From: Chlamydia avium 10DC88
Lineage (GTDB): Bacteria; Chlamydiota; Chlamydiia; Chlamydiales; Chlamydiaceae
Assembly: GCF_000583875.1 (NCBI RefSeq)
Contig: NZ_CP006571.1
Coordinates: forward strand, 599,416 to 663,415
Length of the DNA stretch: 64,000 bases
Reading direction: 5' to 3'
A model generated the notes under the pieces. The model did no database searches and was not told the origin of the DNA. It was given only the letters and a program-made list of their open reading frames with translations. This document shows positions 38,783 through 48,490 of the stretch, one piece after another. Position 1 is the first letter of the stretch. Every line of letters starts with the position of its first letter. The translations under genes and the position numbers were made by a program.

Positions 38783-41658
38783 AATGGAAAACGTGGTCTG
38801 CCAATATACTATTAATTTCTCTATTCCTGACCTCTTGTTATCCAAAAACTATTCCAGATCAATGTCCTTTAAAAATTCTCACCCCCTCATTAGCTCACCA
38901 AAAGATAGCTAAAGTTCTTTGTCCTAACGGCCTGCAACTACTCATTATCTCTAATCCTGAATCCCCTATTTCTGGAGCTGCTTTAGCAGTAAAAACAGGA
39001 AATTCTTCTGATCCTAAGGAATTCCCAGGACTCGCTCATTTAACTGAACATTGTGTATTCCTGGGGAATCAAAAATATCCCTCTCCCGATAGCTTCTCAC
39101 AGTTTTTAAGTAATAATAATGGGAAATATAATGCTTTCACAAGTTCCCATAGTACCAGCTATCTGTTTTCAGTAGATAATTCTGTATTTCATGAAGCTAT
39201 CGATCAATTCGTACATTTGTTTATCGATCCATTGTTTCTCCAAGAATCCTTAGATAAAGAAAAGAATGCTGTACACCAAGAATTCGCTATACATCCAACA
39301 AAAGATAATCGTCGTATCTTCCGTATTCAACAACTTATAGCACCGAAAAATAGCCCTATAAATCACTTTGGTTGTGGTAATGCAACAACATTAGCAAAAG
39401 TTTCTCCTCAAGATATGCGAACATGGTTTCAACAGTACTACCACGCTGACAATATGATTGCTATTGTTCATACGTCGGAGCCACTAAACAAAACAATAAA
39501 ATTCCTGACAAAGCTCTTTGCAAAGATTCCGAAACAAAAACACAGAGGCATACAGCCATCACGACCTATTATTGAGGATAACAGTTCCTCCGGGAAACTC
39601 TATATCAATACTGCTGTAGAACCCACTACTCGTCTTCATGTATACTGGAATTTCCATAACACCGCCGAGTCATTCCCCTTAGGATGTTTTGCATCAATAG
39701 CATATATTCTGAATCATGAAGGACCCAATAGTTTAATTTCGGTACTAAAAAAAGAGAAACTCATCACTCAAGCAGCGTCTGGTTTTTATAGAACATCACA
39801 AGACACCGGTGAATTTACTATTGAATATCAACTTACTGATGAAGGTGAAAAAAACTACTCTGATATCTTAATGAAAACTTTTGCTTATTTACATTATATT
39901 CAAGAGCAAAGTATCCCTAATCACTGTCTTAATGACATTTCGACTATGAATGCTCTAGATTATTGTTATAGTTCCAATACAGAGCTTTTCAAAACTCTCT
40001 ACACGCAAATTTCTACTCTTATACATGAAGATCTATCTACCTATCCTTATCAGACACTGGTATATCCCAAATATTCTTCTGAAGAAGAGAAAGCAATTCT
40101 AAATACTCTTTCTGATCCTTATCGTGCACGCTATATCCTATCAACAAAACATCTAGAATATTTCCCCTCGGCTGTTCAACATCATGACGCTATTTTTAAT
40201 ATGTCATACTACGAACAACCTCTTCTCAATTTAGAGGGATATAAGCAAGCTCCTCCTTATTCCTCTCTATCCCTACCTCAAAAGAATATTTATATCCCTA
40301 AAGATATCGAAATAGTAAAAACAACAGCACCTGTACATGGACAGTTTCCATTTTCTCCAGATTTAGCCTATAAAGGTCCTGGTCTTACACTGTATTATTG
40401 TGAAGATCAATTTTATACTCTCCCAAAACTTGCTATAGATCTTTGTATCCGTTCCCCAGAAATTTCTATTAAAAATCTCCGCTCTTTAATTATGACGGAC
40501 ATATATTCGTTAGCGATTGATGACATTCTAACCCATGAATATTACTCTGCGACACAAGCAGGTCTTACTTTTTCTTCTTCTCTACATGGAGAGGGATTAG
40601 GTTTAAGTATTTCTGGGTATGATACAACTGTTCCTATTCTACTAAAATCAATTCTCTCATCTTTACAACTCACTTTAAGCCAAGAACAGTTCTCTATTTA
40701 TAAACAGCAATTGTTAGAAAATTATCAGAAAAAAATAATTAGCTGTCCTATACGTACAGGTATACAAACCCTATGGACTCATTCTCTCCAAAATGTCTAT
40801 GCATATGACGAGAAGATAGCTGTCTTACAAACTATAAATTTTGAGGAGATGCAATATTTTGCAGAGAATTTATTGAATCAAGTGTTTATTGAGGGGATGA
40901 TTCTCGGCCCTCCAAAAAAATGTAAACAAGAACTCACAGATATTCTTAAAGATTTTATTTCTTCTCATATTCCCTATGAGGCCTCTCCTTTCTATTACCA
41001 AAGGCAAGAAAAGAATAGCGAAAATATTCAGACGAGCTATCCCCTATCAGGGAATGCTATATTATTAGTACTTCAAGATGAACTTTCTTCTTCTATAGAA
41101 CATTTGGCTGCTACAGAAATGATGTTTTCTTGGTTACATCATACAATATTCATGCACTTACGTACGGAACAACAGCTAGGCTACGTTGTGGGGGCTTGTT
41201 ATCAAGAAGCATTATTGCTCCCTGCAGGGATATTCTATATTCGTTCTGATGCTTATTCTCCAGGAGAACTTGTAGAAAAAACAAGAGATTTTATACAGAA
41301 AGTAGCACATTCCCCAGAAACATATGGGATGTCTCCTCAATATTTTTCTGACTTACGCTCGGCATACATTAAAAATCTTATACATCCTTCGGAATCTTTA
41401 GAAACAATGAATTCCATTTTGTTTTCTTTAGCTTTTGACAAACCTTCAATACAATTTTCCCGTAACAATGATAAAATCTCTGCAGCTCAAAACATGGATT
41501 ACGTAACTTTTAAGGATTACTGTCAGGAATTTTTAAATGAAAAATTAGGGAAACACATCTCTATATACGTACATGGGGCTACATCCATATCTGTATGCTC
41601 ACCTAAAGAAACAATAGACAAAAGTGGGGATATCCTTGAAAATCCAAAAAGTCATTAG
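38779..41658 (+). CDS. ptr: M16 (pitrilysin/insulinase) family metalloprotease, predicted lipoprotein
   Basis: A 959-residue zinc protease. The N-terminus (MKWKTWSANILLISLFLTSC) is a type II signal peptide with lipobox LTSC, so the mature protein is lipid-anchored at C20 in the cell envelope. The zinc motif is H87-L-T-E90-H91 in GLAHLTEHCVFLGN, followed by the third ligand region (KEKNAVHQEF). Four M16 domains fit the length, and the R/Y-rich motif EQQLGYVVG sits near the end. E. coli pitrilysin is periplasmic rather than lipidated. Translationally coupled to plsB (ATGA). Its last 60 bases overlap the convergent transporter gene. Confidence 0.88.
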   Translation: MKWKTWSANILLISLFLTSCYPKTIPDQCPLKILTPSLAHQKIAKVLCPNGLQLLIISNPESPISGAALAVKTGNSSDPKEFPGLAHLTEHCVFLGNQKYPSPDSFSQFLSNNNGKYNAFTSSHSTSYLFSVDNSVFHEAIDQFVHLFIDPLFLQESLDKEKNAVHQEFAIHPTKDNRRIFRIQQLIAPKNSPINHFGCGNATTLAKVSPQDMRTWFQQYYHADNMIAIVHTSEPLNKTIKFLTKLFAKIPKQKHRGIQPSRPIIEDNSSSGKLYINTAVEPTTRLHVYWNFHNTAESFPLGCFASIAYILNHEGPNSLISVLKKEKLITQAASGFYRTSQDTGEFTIEYQLTDEGEKNYSDILMKTFAYLHYIQEQSIPNHCLNDISTMNALDYCYSSNTELFKTLYTQISTLIHEDLSTYPYQTLVYPKYSSEEEKAILNTLSDPYRARYILSTKHLEYFPSAVQHHDAIFNMSYYEQPLLNLEGYKQAPPYSSLSLPQKNIYIPKDIEIVKTTAPVHGQFPFSPDLAYKGPGLTLYYCEDQFYTLPKLAIDLCIRSPEISIKNLRSLIMTDIYSLAIDDILTHEYYSATQAGLTFSSSLHGEGLGLSISGYDTTVPILLKSILSSLQLTLSQEQFSIYKQQLLENYQKKIISCPIRTGIQTLWTHSLQNVYAYDEKIAVLQTINFEEMQYFAENLLNQVFIEGMILGPPKKCKQELTDILKDFISSHIPYEASPFYYQRQEKNSENIQTSYPLSGNAILLVLQDELSSSIEHLAATEMMFSWLHHTIFMHLRTEQQLGYVVGACYQEALLLPAGIFYIRSDAYSPGELVEKTRDFIQKVAHSPETYGMSPQYFSDLRSAYIKNLIHPSESLETMNSILFSLAFDKPSIQFSRNNDKISAAQNMDYVTFKDYCQEFLNEKLGKHISIYVHGATSISVCSPKETIDKSGDILENPKSH

Positions 41659-42951
41659 AGCTATGATTGAAGGACCTAGAGAAAATAAAAATAACCATCC
41701 CAAAGAAAATGATGAAGAGGGGAAAGACGGCCTAAGCGCTAGATAACCAACAATGTTGGGAATATTGGAGATGACTGTCAATCCCCCAGCGGACATACAT
41801 CCTGCAACAACAAGATAAAGAAAACAATCCGTAGCTACAGGTAGATTATGTACAAGATAATTTACTAATGCATTGTCTAAGAAGATCGATAGAACATACG
41901 AAGTCATCATATAGCCAAAGTCTGACATCCTGTGCATGAGTTCCAACACCCACCACTCTTGCAGCTCACCGAAAATTACTAATCCTGCATAAAATAACCC
42001 AACGAAGCAAGCTTTCCCAATACGAATAGGATGCTGATAAAAGATAGTAAATTTTTGGAATCCCAAATAAAATATCAAGATAGCCATCATTAACAATGGG
42101 ACAGAACGAGCGAGTATGACAGCGCATACAAGGAGAATATGTATACAAATAATCCATTTGGGAATGTATTCTTTCACATTAGAAGAAACAGTGATTGCCT
42201 TAGGAAATTTGGTGAACTCTTTTCTAAAAATTAAATAATAAATAGTTGTCGAAATCAACATAGCGATAATTGCCTTCCAACAAAAATATTTTAGAATAAA
42301 GCCGTTGCCCCATTTAACTGAGGGAAGAATAATAAATAATGCTCGAGAAGATATTCCTGTTGTTAATCCTCCAAGAGAAATATTTGAAAACAATAATCCC
42401 ATAGTTGCGTAAGCGAAGCGTGGAGAGGGTGAAAATTTATAAAAACTCCTACACAGTAATGTAGTCGCTATAATCATTGCTCCTGTTTCCTTAAGAAGAA
42501 CGGAAGATAATGGGGGTGCTATCATGAGTGTCCACCACCAGCATCGTGGAGATTGTTTCCCTATTTTAGCAATACTCGAGAAAATACGTTCTGATAAATA
42601 TACTATGGGGCGTGATTCTAAGAGAATCAGCATAATAATAATAAACAAAGAAAATATGTAATTCCTGCTATTAAAATAACTAATGGTCAATTTATAGCCT
42701 TCAGAATAGAGAAACCATAGAAACAGAGGCGCTGCCCATAGAATAAAAACAACCTCCACCCTACCAAGTAAACGATAACATTCGCTCAACCATAAATATT
42801 TCTTCCATTTCTCTGGAAAAATCATTTTTTTATGTTGACATATCTGGAAACGGTTATGAAACCAGGGGGTGAGAAACGTATGCACTATGGAGAAGAAAAA
42901 TAGTACGGTAGCACCAGTTCGCAATGATGAAGAATACTGCGGTAAAATCAT
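41599..42951 (-). CDS. predicted Na+/H+ antiporter-like membrane protein
   Basis: A 450-residue protein with about 11-12 hydrophobic segments and little else. The region SSVLLKETGAMIIATTLLCRSFYK and the symmetric later block IFLDNALVNYLVHNLP recall the two inverted repeats of the NhaD/ArsB ion-transporter superfamily. The substrate cannot be read from sequence. Its 3' end overlaps ptr tail to tail by 60 bases. Confidence 0.6.
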   Translation of the reverse strand: MILPQYSSSLRTGATVLFFFSIVHTFLTPWFHNRFQICQHKKMIFPEKWKKYLWLSECYRLLGRVEVVFILWAAPLFLWFLYSEGYKLTISYFNSRNYIFSLFIIIMLILLESRPIVYLSERIFSSIAKIGKQSPRCWWWTLMIAPPLSSVLLKETGAMIIATTLLCRSFYKFSPSPRFAYATMGLLFSNISLGGLTTGISSRALFIILPSVKWGNGFILKYFCWKAIIAMLISTTIYYLIFRKEFTKFPKAITVSSNVKEYIPKWIICIHILLVCAVILARSVPLLMMAILIFYLGFQKFTIFYQHPIRIGKACFVGLFYAGLVIFGELQEWWVLELMHRMSDFGYMMTSYVLSIFLDNALVNYLVHNLPVATDCFLYLVVAGCMSAGGLTVISNIPNIVGYLALRPSFPSSSFSLGWLFLFSLGPSIIALMTFWIFKDIPTFVYCFFR

Positions 42952-43145
42952 AAAAATCTCCCAAAACGAATCCCATTTCTATAACTATCAATAAAGATAT
43001 TGCGAGTAAAAAGAAAAATTCAAAGACCTTTCCCCTAGCAATAAGAAGGATAGAATTGTCTAGTTATTAATCTTATGTTCAGAAAAGAAATTGTAAAAAA
43101 ATTTTTGTTTCTATTAAGTAAAAGAAGGAGATGGGGGATGTCGCT

Positions 43146-43370
43146 ATGTCATACACGATCACATTACCTGAAGAACACAACACTGAAAAAATTCAGGATA
43201 ATCTTCAAAAGATTACCTTAGCTTCTTCGGAAGTTCTGAAAAGTAAGTATGAAACAAAAAATAAGAAACAACCTTACGAAGTTTTCCAAGCAGAAAGTAC
43301 TCTTTCTGTAGAAGCAAATAAAATTGCTTCTGTTGTAGAATATATTTTATTTTATCGTTCTTCTAAGTAG
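43146..43370 (+). CDS. small conserved hypothetical protein (74 aa)
   Basis: Not recognised. A soluble, Lys/Glu-rich protein starting MSYTITLPEEHNTEKIQDNL. AAGGAG ends directly at an ATG at 43131, too close to use. The ATG at 43146, with GGGGGA seven bases before it, is the better start. The frame from 43131 would add MGDVA. It is convergent with ispE, 10 bases apart. Good codon use and a proper ribosome site support a real gene. Confidence 0.6.
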   Translation: MSYTITLPEEHNTEKIQDNLQKITLASSEVLKSKYETKNKKQPYEVFQAESTLSVEANKIASVVEYILFYRSSK

Positions 43371-43380
43371 CTCTCTATTT

Positions 43381-44229
43381 TTAATACCATCCACTGGTCT
43401 TACAAACAGAATTTGTGAGTATACCATGGCTATCTTGAATTAATTTGCGAATAGCACTCGCTATTTGAGGATTTTTTTCTATTTCTTTGGGGTAACTTAC
43501 AAATAGAGTAGCTCCCGATCCCGACATACTCACATGACTTGGATAAGGACTCCATATCCTTTCTAGCATGTGTTTTTTTTCTAATAAATCTGTACGGAAA
43601 CGAAACACAGCTTTTTCTAAATCATTTTCCCTAACATGTTTGTAATCCATTATGTTCCGTTTTCTTTTAACAAAATCTTCGGGAAGCACATAGGAAAAAG
43701 CTTCTTTCGTAAGTACACCTTTTTCTGAAAAATAGAGTACATAGCGTTGAGGGCAACTCTCCCCCTCTTCCCAGGGAATAACATCATCCCCGCAACCTAC
43801 ACCTACGGAAGATCCTGAAGAAAAAAATAGAGAGACATCGGTGCCTAAGATTTTTGCCATTTCTTTTAAAACATCGTTAGATAATTGGGTTTGGAAATAC
43901 TGATTTAATGCATATAGGGCTGTTGCAGCATTACTACTTCCTCCTCCTAAACCTGACCCTATAGGGATGCGCTTATATAGATTCCAAACAATGGGTGTAG
44001 AAATTTTTGTGTATTTTCGAAATAAATATAGACTCTTCCAGAGACTATTTTCAGGTGTATTTAATCCTGGAATATTACAGATAAGAATATCCTTGTCTCC
44101 TTTTCTCAAAGAAATTTCATCCCCAAAATCAATCGTTTGATATCGGGAAGTCATTTGATGAAATCCATTCCTGCACTTACCATGAAGCTTTAAAAAAATA
44201 TTTAACTTTGCTGGGGAAAAATAGTGCAT
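43381..44229 (-). CDS. ispE: 4-diphosphocytidyl-2-C-methyl-D-erythritol kinase
   Basis: Phosphorylates CDP-methylerythritol in the MEP isoprenoid pathway. The 282-residue GHMP kinase has the N-terminal FSPAKLNIFLKLHGK, the ATP-binding glycine loop PIGSGLGGGSSNAATAL (about 89-105) and the C-terminal MSGSGATLFV motif. It is the last gene of the rplY-pth-rpsF-rpsR-rplI row, 65 bases after rplI. Confidence 0.94.
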   Translation of the reverse strand: MHYFSPAKLNIFLKLHGKCRNGFHQMTSRYQTIDFGDEISLRKGDKDILICNIPGLNTPENSLWKSLYLFRKYTKISTPIVWNLYKRIPIGSGLGGGSSNAATALYALNQYFQTQLSNDVLKEMAKILGTDVSLFFSSGSSVGVGCGDDVIPWEEGESCPQRYVLYFSEKGVLTKEAFSYVLPEDFVKRKRNIMDYKHVRENDLEKAVFRFRTDLLEKKHMLERIWSPYPSHVSMSGSGATLFVSYPKEIEKNPQIASAIRKLIQDSHGILTNSVCKTSGWY

Positions 44230-44294
44230 GCTATATCAAATCGAGGAAAAGGAGCGAGGGAAACATTACTTTCCCTCTACACAATGCTTCTTAT

Positions 44295-44807
44295 CTAATT
44301 TTTGTCTTGTTCTTCTGAAGGGGATTGTTGATCGAGAACAGAAGCAACGTATAAATTCTCAGAAACTACTTCAACAATTAAAGTTGCAGGAACATCTTCT
44401 TTTAATTTTAAAGGTACGTTCTTTTTCCCAAGATTCTTAATTGCATAATGAGAATGGGGGAAATTTTTTCGCGTTAAAACGATATTCTTCTGAGCAGCTG
44501 CTTGAATCATATCAGCAATAGTAACAGAACCATACATATTGTTATCTGGATCTACTCGAACTTGGAACTCGAGAACAATATTTTTTAAGGTCTCTGCTAA
44601 TTTTTCTGATTCTTCTCTGTCTGCAGCTGCACGACGCATACGCTCTTCTTTTAACTGTGCTTGTAAGCGTAGAGTTCCTGCTCCTGCAATGACAGCTTTC
44701 TTTTTTGGTATAAGGTAGTTGCGGAAATAACCAGGACGTGCTGTGACAATATCACCACTACGGCCTAAACCATCAACATCCTCTAATAAAAGTAGTTGTC
44801 GTTTCAT
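44295..44807 (-). CDS. rplI: 50S ribosomal protein L9
   Basis: A 170-residue L9 with the N-terminal rRNA-binding domain (LLLEDVDGLGRSGDIVTARPGYFRNYLIP) and C-terminal domain (FQVRVDPDNNMYGSVT) joined by a long helix. It has an acidic C-terminal extension (QQSPSEEQDKN). 20 bases after rpsR. Confidence 0.96.
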   Translation of the reverse strand: MKRQLLLLEDVDGLGRSGDIVTARPGYFRNYLIPKKKAVIAGAGTLRLQAQLKEERMRRAAADREESEKLAETLKNIVLEFQVRVDPDNNMYGSVTIADMIQAAAQKNIVLTRKNFPHSHYAIKNLGKKNVPLKLKEDVPATLIVEVVSENLYVASVLDQQSPSEEQDKN

Positions 44808-44827
44808 TTTGTTCTTCTTCCTCTAAA

Positions 44828-45076
44828 TTAATCTTCTCCTACAAAAGGTAGTAACCCCATATGACGCGCTCTTTTTATCGCTAGAGTAAGCATACCTTGG
44901 AAGCGGGAAGAGACACCTGTAATTCTTCGTGGTAAAATCTTACCTCTTTCCGTAATAAACTTTTTTAAGGTTTCTGTATCTTTGTAATCTATAGTTTTCC
45001 AACCTGCGGAAACAAAAGGACATTTCTTATTAAATCGCTTCCTTCTGTGTTCATTATTATGAACAGGCTTGCTCAT
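44828..45076 (-). CDS. rpsR: 30S ribosomal protein S18
   Basis: 82 residues; the core [20 protein letters not shown] is the S18 signature. Directly after rpsF (17 bases); the ssb gene found between them in many bacteria is absent here. Confidence 0.96.
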   Translation of the reverse strand: MSKPVHNNEHRRKRFNKKCPFVSAGWKTIDYKDTETLKKFITERGKILPRRITGVSSRFQGMLTLAIKRARHMGLLPFVGED

Positions 45077-45093
45077 ATTTTCTCCTTAACAAC

Positions 45094-45432
45094 TTATTCT
45101 GGTAATGATGCAAATTCCAAAACTTCTTGTACAGTATCTGCTTTTAGAGTCATAAATCTTAACAGATCCTCATTTAAATGATACTCTTTCCATAATTCTG
45201 CAATTGCTTCAGGAATGACGGAAAAATAAATGAAATAGTAATAGCCTTCACGAGCTCCTCGGATAGTATAAGATAATTTTTTTCTCCCTTGATCGTGAAT
45301 TTTTAAAATTTCTCCACCATAATTGATAATACCTGAAGTTACTTTATCCAAAGCCTTGCGCCTAGCTTCCTCACTAAGAGTAACACTAAATACATAGGCA
45401 CCTTCGTAAAGTCGGGTTGCTTTTTTCTTCAT
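45094..45432 (-). CDS. rpsF: 30S ribosomal protein S6
   Basis: 112 residues with the S6 fold; YEGAYVFSVTLSEEARRKAL at the start and KKLSYTIRGAREGYYYFIYF in the middle are typical. In the operon between pth and rpsR. Confidence 0.95.
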   Translation of the reverse strand: MKKKATRLYEGAYVFSVTLSEEARRKALDKVTSGIINYGGEILKIHDQGRKKLSYTIRGAREGYYYFIYFSVIPEAIAELWKEYHLNEDLLRFMTLKADTVQEVLEFASLPE

Positions 45433-45451
45433 TAAAAACTCCTAAACATAG

Positions 45452-46021
45452 CTAGAGTAGTTTATTTCCCTGAGGACCATTTTCCTCAGAACACCATTGA
45501 ACAAATAATACGGCCATCTCAGATAACAGAGATTGCACTCCCAATTGTTCTTCATTAGAAAACTGCCCAAGAACAAAATCTGACAGTCCCATATTTTCTT
45601 CTTTAGGTCGCCCCACTCCTAAACGCAATTGCCAATAATGACTAGATCCAAGGCTTTGGGTAATACTTTTAATTCCCTTGTGTCCACCACTCCCAGCGTC
45701 TTGTCGAAGACGAACACTACCAAAGGGTAGGTTCACATCATCAGCAAGTACAATAATGCAGTCTTCTTTAATATTATAGTATTCTTTAGCCGCTTTAACA
45801 GCCTTACCACTTAGATTCACATAAGTCCTGGGCTTAATGAATACTATGGGCCCATAAGGGGATTCCACTTTAGAAATGTCAGAAAAAAATTTAGGGACTT
45901 CCCTAAATTGAGTTCCAGGAAACCCTTGGACTAATCTGTCTACACAAAGAAACCCTATATTATGCCGCGTCCATGCATACTGACGCCCCGGGTTTCCTAT
46001 GCCAACAACTAGTCGCATCAT
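45452..46021 (-). CDS. pth: peptidyl-tRNA hydrolase
   Basis: Releases tRNA from dropped-off peptidyl-tRNA. The 189-residue protein has [19 protein letters not shown] with catalytic histidine (about 21), the conserved [13 protein letters not shown] and the aspartate in [10 protein letters not shown], and [10 protein letters not shown]. It starts 3 bases after rplY, so it is translationally linked. The order rplY-pth is common in bacteria. Confidence 0.95.
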   Translation of the reverse strand: MMRLVVGIGNPGRQYAWTRHNIGFLCVDRLVQGFPGTQFREVPKFFSDISKVESPYGPIVFIKPRTYVNLSGKAVKAAKEYYNIKEDCIIVLADDVNLPFGSVRLRQDAGSGGHKGIKSITQSLGSSHYWQLRLGVGRPKEENMGLSDFVLGQFSNEEQLGVQSLLSEMAVLFVQWCSEENGPQGNKLL

Positions 46022-46024
46022 AAA

Positions 46025-46582
46025 CTATCTTCTAGACACTGTTACTACAACTTCTTTAAGAGAAGTGATAGGACGAATCCCCGGTGGAATCGTGATGTCG
46101 GACAATTTCTTAGTCTGTGATAATCCTAAAGAACGAACATCTAATTCTAAAAAGGGCACAATGTCTTTAGGCTTACATACAACGCGTAAATAGCGGATAA
46201 TCTGTCTTAGGGATCCCCCCAATTTCACACCAATACAATCCACAGCATTAATGCAGCGAATTGGAATATTTAATTTTACATCTCTCTCCTCTACAAGTTC
46301 TTCAAAATCCAAGTGAATAACATCATACGTAGTCACTTGATATTGAATATCTTTAATTAGAGCCCTAATTATACGACCCTCATAGGATAAAGAAAAAATG
46401 GTAGAAGATAATGAACCACTCTCTAAGCCAGATAAAAAATTCTTAAACACATGAGCATCAACAACAATATTAGCTAGGCTTTTCCCCTTGGAATAAATAA
46501 CGGCGGGGATACCTCCTTGTTGACGAATTTTTTTAAGAAAAGATTTTCTATCTGTCTCACGACTTGTAACCACAAGCTCCAT
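46025..46582 (-). CDS. rplY: 50S ribosomal protein L25 (general stress protein Ctc type)
   Basis: A 185-residue long form with the N-terminal 5S-rRNA-binding L25 domain (about 1-90: [18 protein letters not shown]) and a C-terminal TL5-like beta domain (about 95-180). First gene of a six-gene operon ending in ispE, driven by the promoter at 46706-46733. Named ctc in older chlamydial genomes. Confidence 0.92.
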   Translation of the reverse strand: MELVVTSRETDRKSFLKKIRQQGGIPAVIYSKGKSLANIVVDAHVFKNFLSGLESGSLSSTIFSLSYEGRIIRALIKDIQYQVTTYDVIHLDFEELVEERDVKLNIPIRCINAVDCIGVKLGGSLRQIIRYLRVVCKPKDIVPFLELDVRSLGLSQTKKLSDITIPPGIRPITSLKEVVVTVSRR

Positions 46583-46705
46583 AATGTGCTTTCTCCCTAA
46601 TCTTCAGCTAAAGAACCCTCTGCAAATTCACTCGAGAAGCTGTTTTTGCCAGGGACCATTGACTGCCATGTCTAAAACATGCATCCGAATAGTTTTTGAG
46701 GCAAA

Positions 46706-46733
46706 ATTATAACTCTACCTAGGAAAAAGTCAA
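46706..46733 (-). promoter_or_regulatory. strong sigma66 promoter of the rplY-pth-rpsF-rpsR-rplI-ispE operon
   Basis: On the minus strand TTGACT, a 16-base spacer and a perfect TATAAT, leaving an untranslated leader of about 115 bases before rplY. The best promoter match seen in the window. It lies 80 bases downstream of tRNA-Gln on the same strand. Confidence 0.7.
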
Positions 46734-46813
46734 TCTTTTCCCAAACAATACTAATTAAACTAAAAGGATAATGTTATGCCGACGAATAATAAAAAAAAGA
46801 AATAACAGAAATC

Positions 46814-46885
46814 TTGGGGTGAAAGGATTCGAACCTCCGATGCACGGTACCAAAAACCGCTGCCTTACCGCTTGGCCACACCCCA
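46814..46885 (-). tRNA. tRNA-Gln (anticodon TTG)
   Basis: Folds as a cloverleaf: 7-bp acceptor stem TGGGGTG/CACCCCA, D arm GCCAAGCGGTAAGGC, anticodon arm with loop TTTTGGT (TTG, bases 46851-46853 as CAA on the plus strand), T loop TTCGAAT. The 3' CCA is not encoded. Weak G-T pairs close the T stem. Confidence 0.95.
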
Positions 46886-47053
46886 GTACTAAAGGCTAAA
46901 GTCACAGTTTATCTAAATTCTTGTTTTTGCGAATAGGAAAATTTCATGTTATTAGAATTTTTATCCCAACCCATTTAAAATACTACTTTTCACCTTGTGA
47001 TTTTTATTTTCGACTTGTTATGACGCAAGTAATCTCCCCGAGGAAAAAAAATT

Positions 47054-48481
47054 ATGAAAATCCTACAAACTGCAGTAGAATTCGCTCCTATCATAAAATC
47101 AGGGGGATTAGGAGATGCAGTTTATGGCCTATCCAAAGGATTGGCTGAAAACCATCATGTTGAAGTTGTTCTTCCTTTTTATCCTCTTATCTGTCCGAAA
47201 CTATCTTTCCCTCTTGTAGATGAGAAAACTGTTTTCTATAAGTTCTTAGGACAACAAACTGCAACAGCCCTCTCCTATTCTTATGGGAATATGCTTCTCA
47301 CTATTCTTCAGCTAGACTCCCAACTAGATTTATTCGCCACGCCAACAATCTATACTGGAAATGATACCTTACGCTTTATGGCGTTTTCCTCTGCTGTTTC
47401 TGCCTATATCCATATTTCTGACAAAGTAGACATTGTACATATGCATGATTGGCATATGGGGCTTCTAGCAGGATTATTAAAAGATCCTGACCGTACATAC
47501 TATCCAAAAAGAATTTTTACTATTCATAATTTTAATTATCGAGGTTACTGTAGTACACAATTATTAGCAGCTTCAGGAATTAGTGATTTTGGTCTAAGTA
47601 ATTATCAATTATTTCGTGATCCTCATACTTCGGTTTTACTCAAAGGGGCATTGTACTGTTCTGATTATGTGACTACGGTTTCCCCTACTTATGCTCAAGA
47701 TATTCTTCAAGATTACTCCGACTATGAAATGCATGATGCACTTGTTTCTCAGAGTGATGTTTTTTGTGGAATTCTCAATGGAATAGATGAAAATCTCTGG
47801 AATCCAGAAACAGATCCTTGCTTAGTTGCAAACTATAGTGCGGAATTATTAGAAGAACCTGATATTCTTTTTATGAAAAAGGAGGAGAATAAAGCCTTTC
47901 TATACGACAAACTCGGCCTATCTCATGAGTACACACCTTTGATGTGCATCATTTCTCGTATTGTAGAGCAAAAAGGTCCTGAATTTATGAAGGCAACGAT
48001 TCTTCATGCTATGGAAAATGCTTATTCTCTAGTGATCATCGGCCAATGTTATGATCAAGAATTACAACGGCAATTTGCTAATCTAAAAGAATCTCTAACT
48101 CCAACTCCCAATATACGTATTGTCCTAGATTACAATGATTCCTTAGCGCGACTCACCTATGGTGCTGCGGATATGATTTGTATTCCTTCGCACTTTGAAC
48201 CTTGTGGTCTTACACAACTTATTAGCATGCGCTATGGGACAATACCCTTGGTACGATCTACAGGGGGACTTGCGGATACAGTGATTCCCCATGTTCATGG
48301 GTTAACGTTCTCCCATACAGAAAATTTCCATGATTTTTATCATATGCTGTCCTCTGCGATCTCTACTTATCGTCATGAACCTGATGTTTGGTTTCATATG
48401 ATTGAAGAGGGTATGCAACGTCATTCAGGTTTAAATACTATGGCATCTCAATACGTAGCAATCTATTCTTCTTTACTATAA
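47054..48481 (+). CDS. glgA: glycogen synthase (ADP-glucose dependent, GT5)
   Basis: Extends alpha-1,4-glucan from ADP-glucose. The 475-residue protein begins with MKILQTAVEFAPIIKSGGLGD, containing the KxGGL nucleotide-binding motif. It continues with HMHDWHMG and IFTIHNFNYRG, and ends with the GT-B retaining block SHFEPCGLTQLISMRYG and RSTGGLADTV. Transcribed divergently from tRNA-Gln and convergent with pgsA. Full length. Confidence 0.95.
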   Translation: MKILQTAVEFAPIIKSGGLGDAVYGLSKGLAENHHVEVVLPFYPLICPKLSFPLVDEKTVFYKFLGQQTATALSYSYGNMLLTILQLDSQLDLFATPTIYTGNDTLRFMAFSSAVSAYIHISDKVDIVHMHDWHMGLLAGLLKDPDRTYYPKRIFTIHNFNYRGYCSTQLLAASGISDFGLSNYQLFRDPHTSVLLKGALYCSDYVTTVSPTYAQDILQDYSDYEMHDALVSQSDVFCGILNGIDENLWNPETDPCLVANYSAELLEEPDILFMKKEENKAFLYDKLGLSHEYTPLMCIISRIVEQKGPEFMKATILHAMENAYSLVIIGQCYDQELQRQFANLKESLTPTPNIRIVLDYNDSLARLTYGAADMICIPSHFEPCGLTQLISMRYGTIPLVRSTGGLADTVIPHVHGLTFSHTENFHDFYHMLSSAISTYRHEPDVWFHMIEEGMQRHSGLNTMASQYVAIYSSLL

Positions 48482-48490
48482 AGAGGGCCA

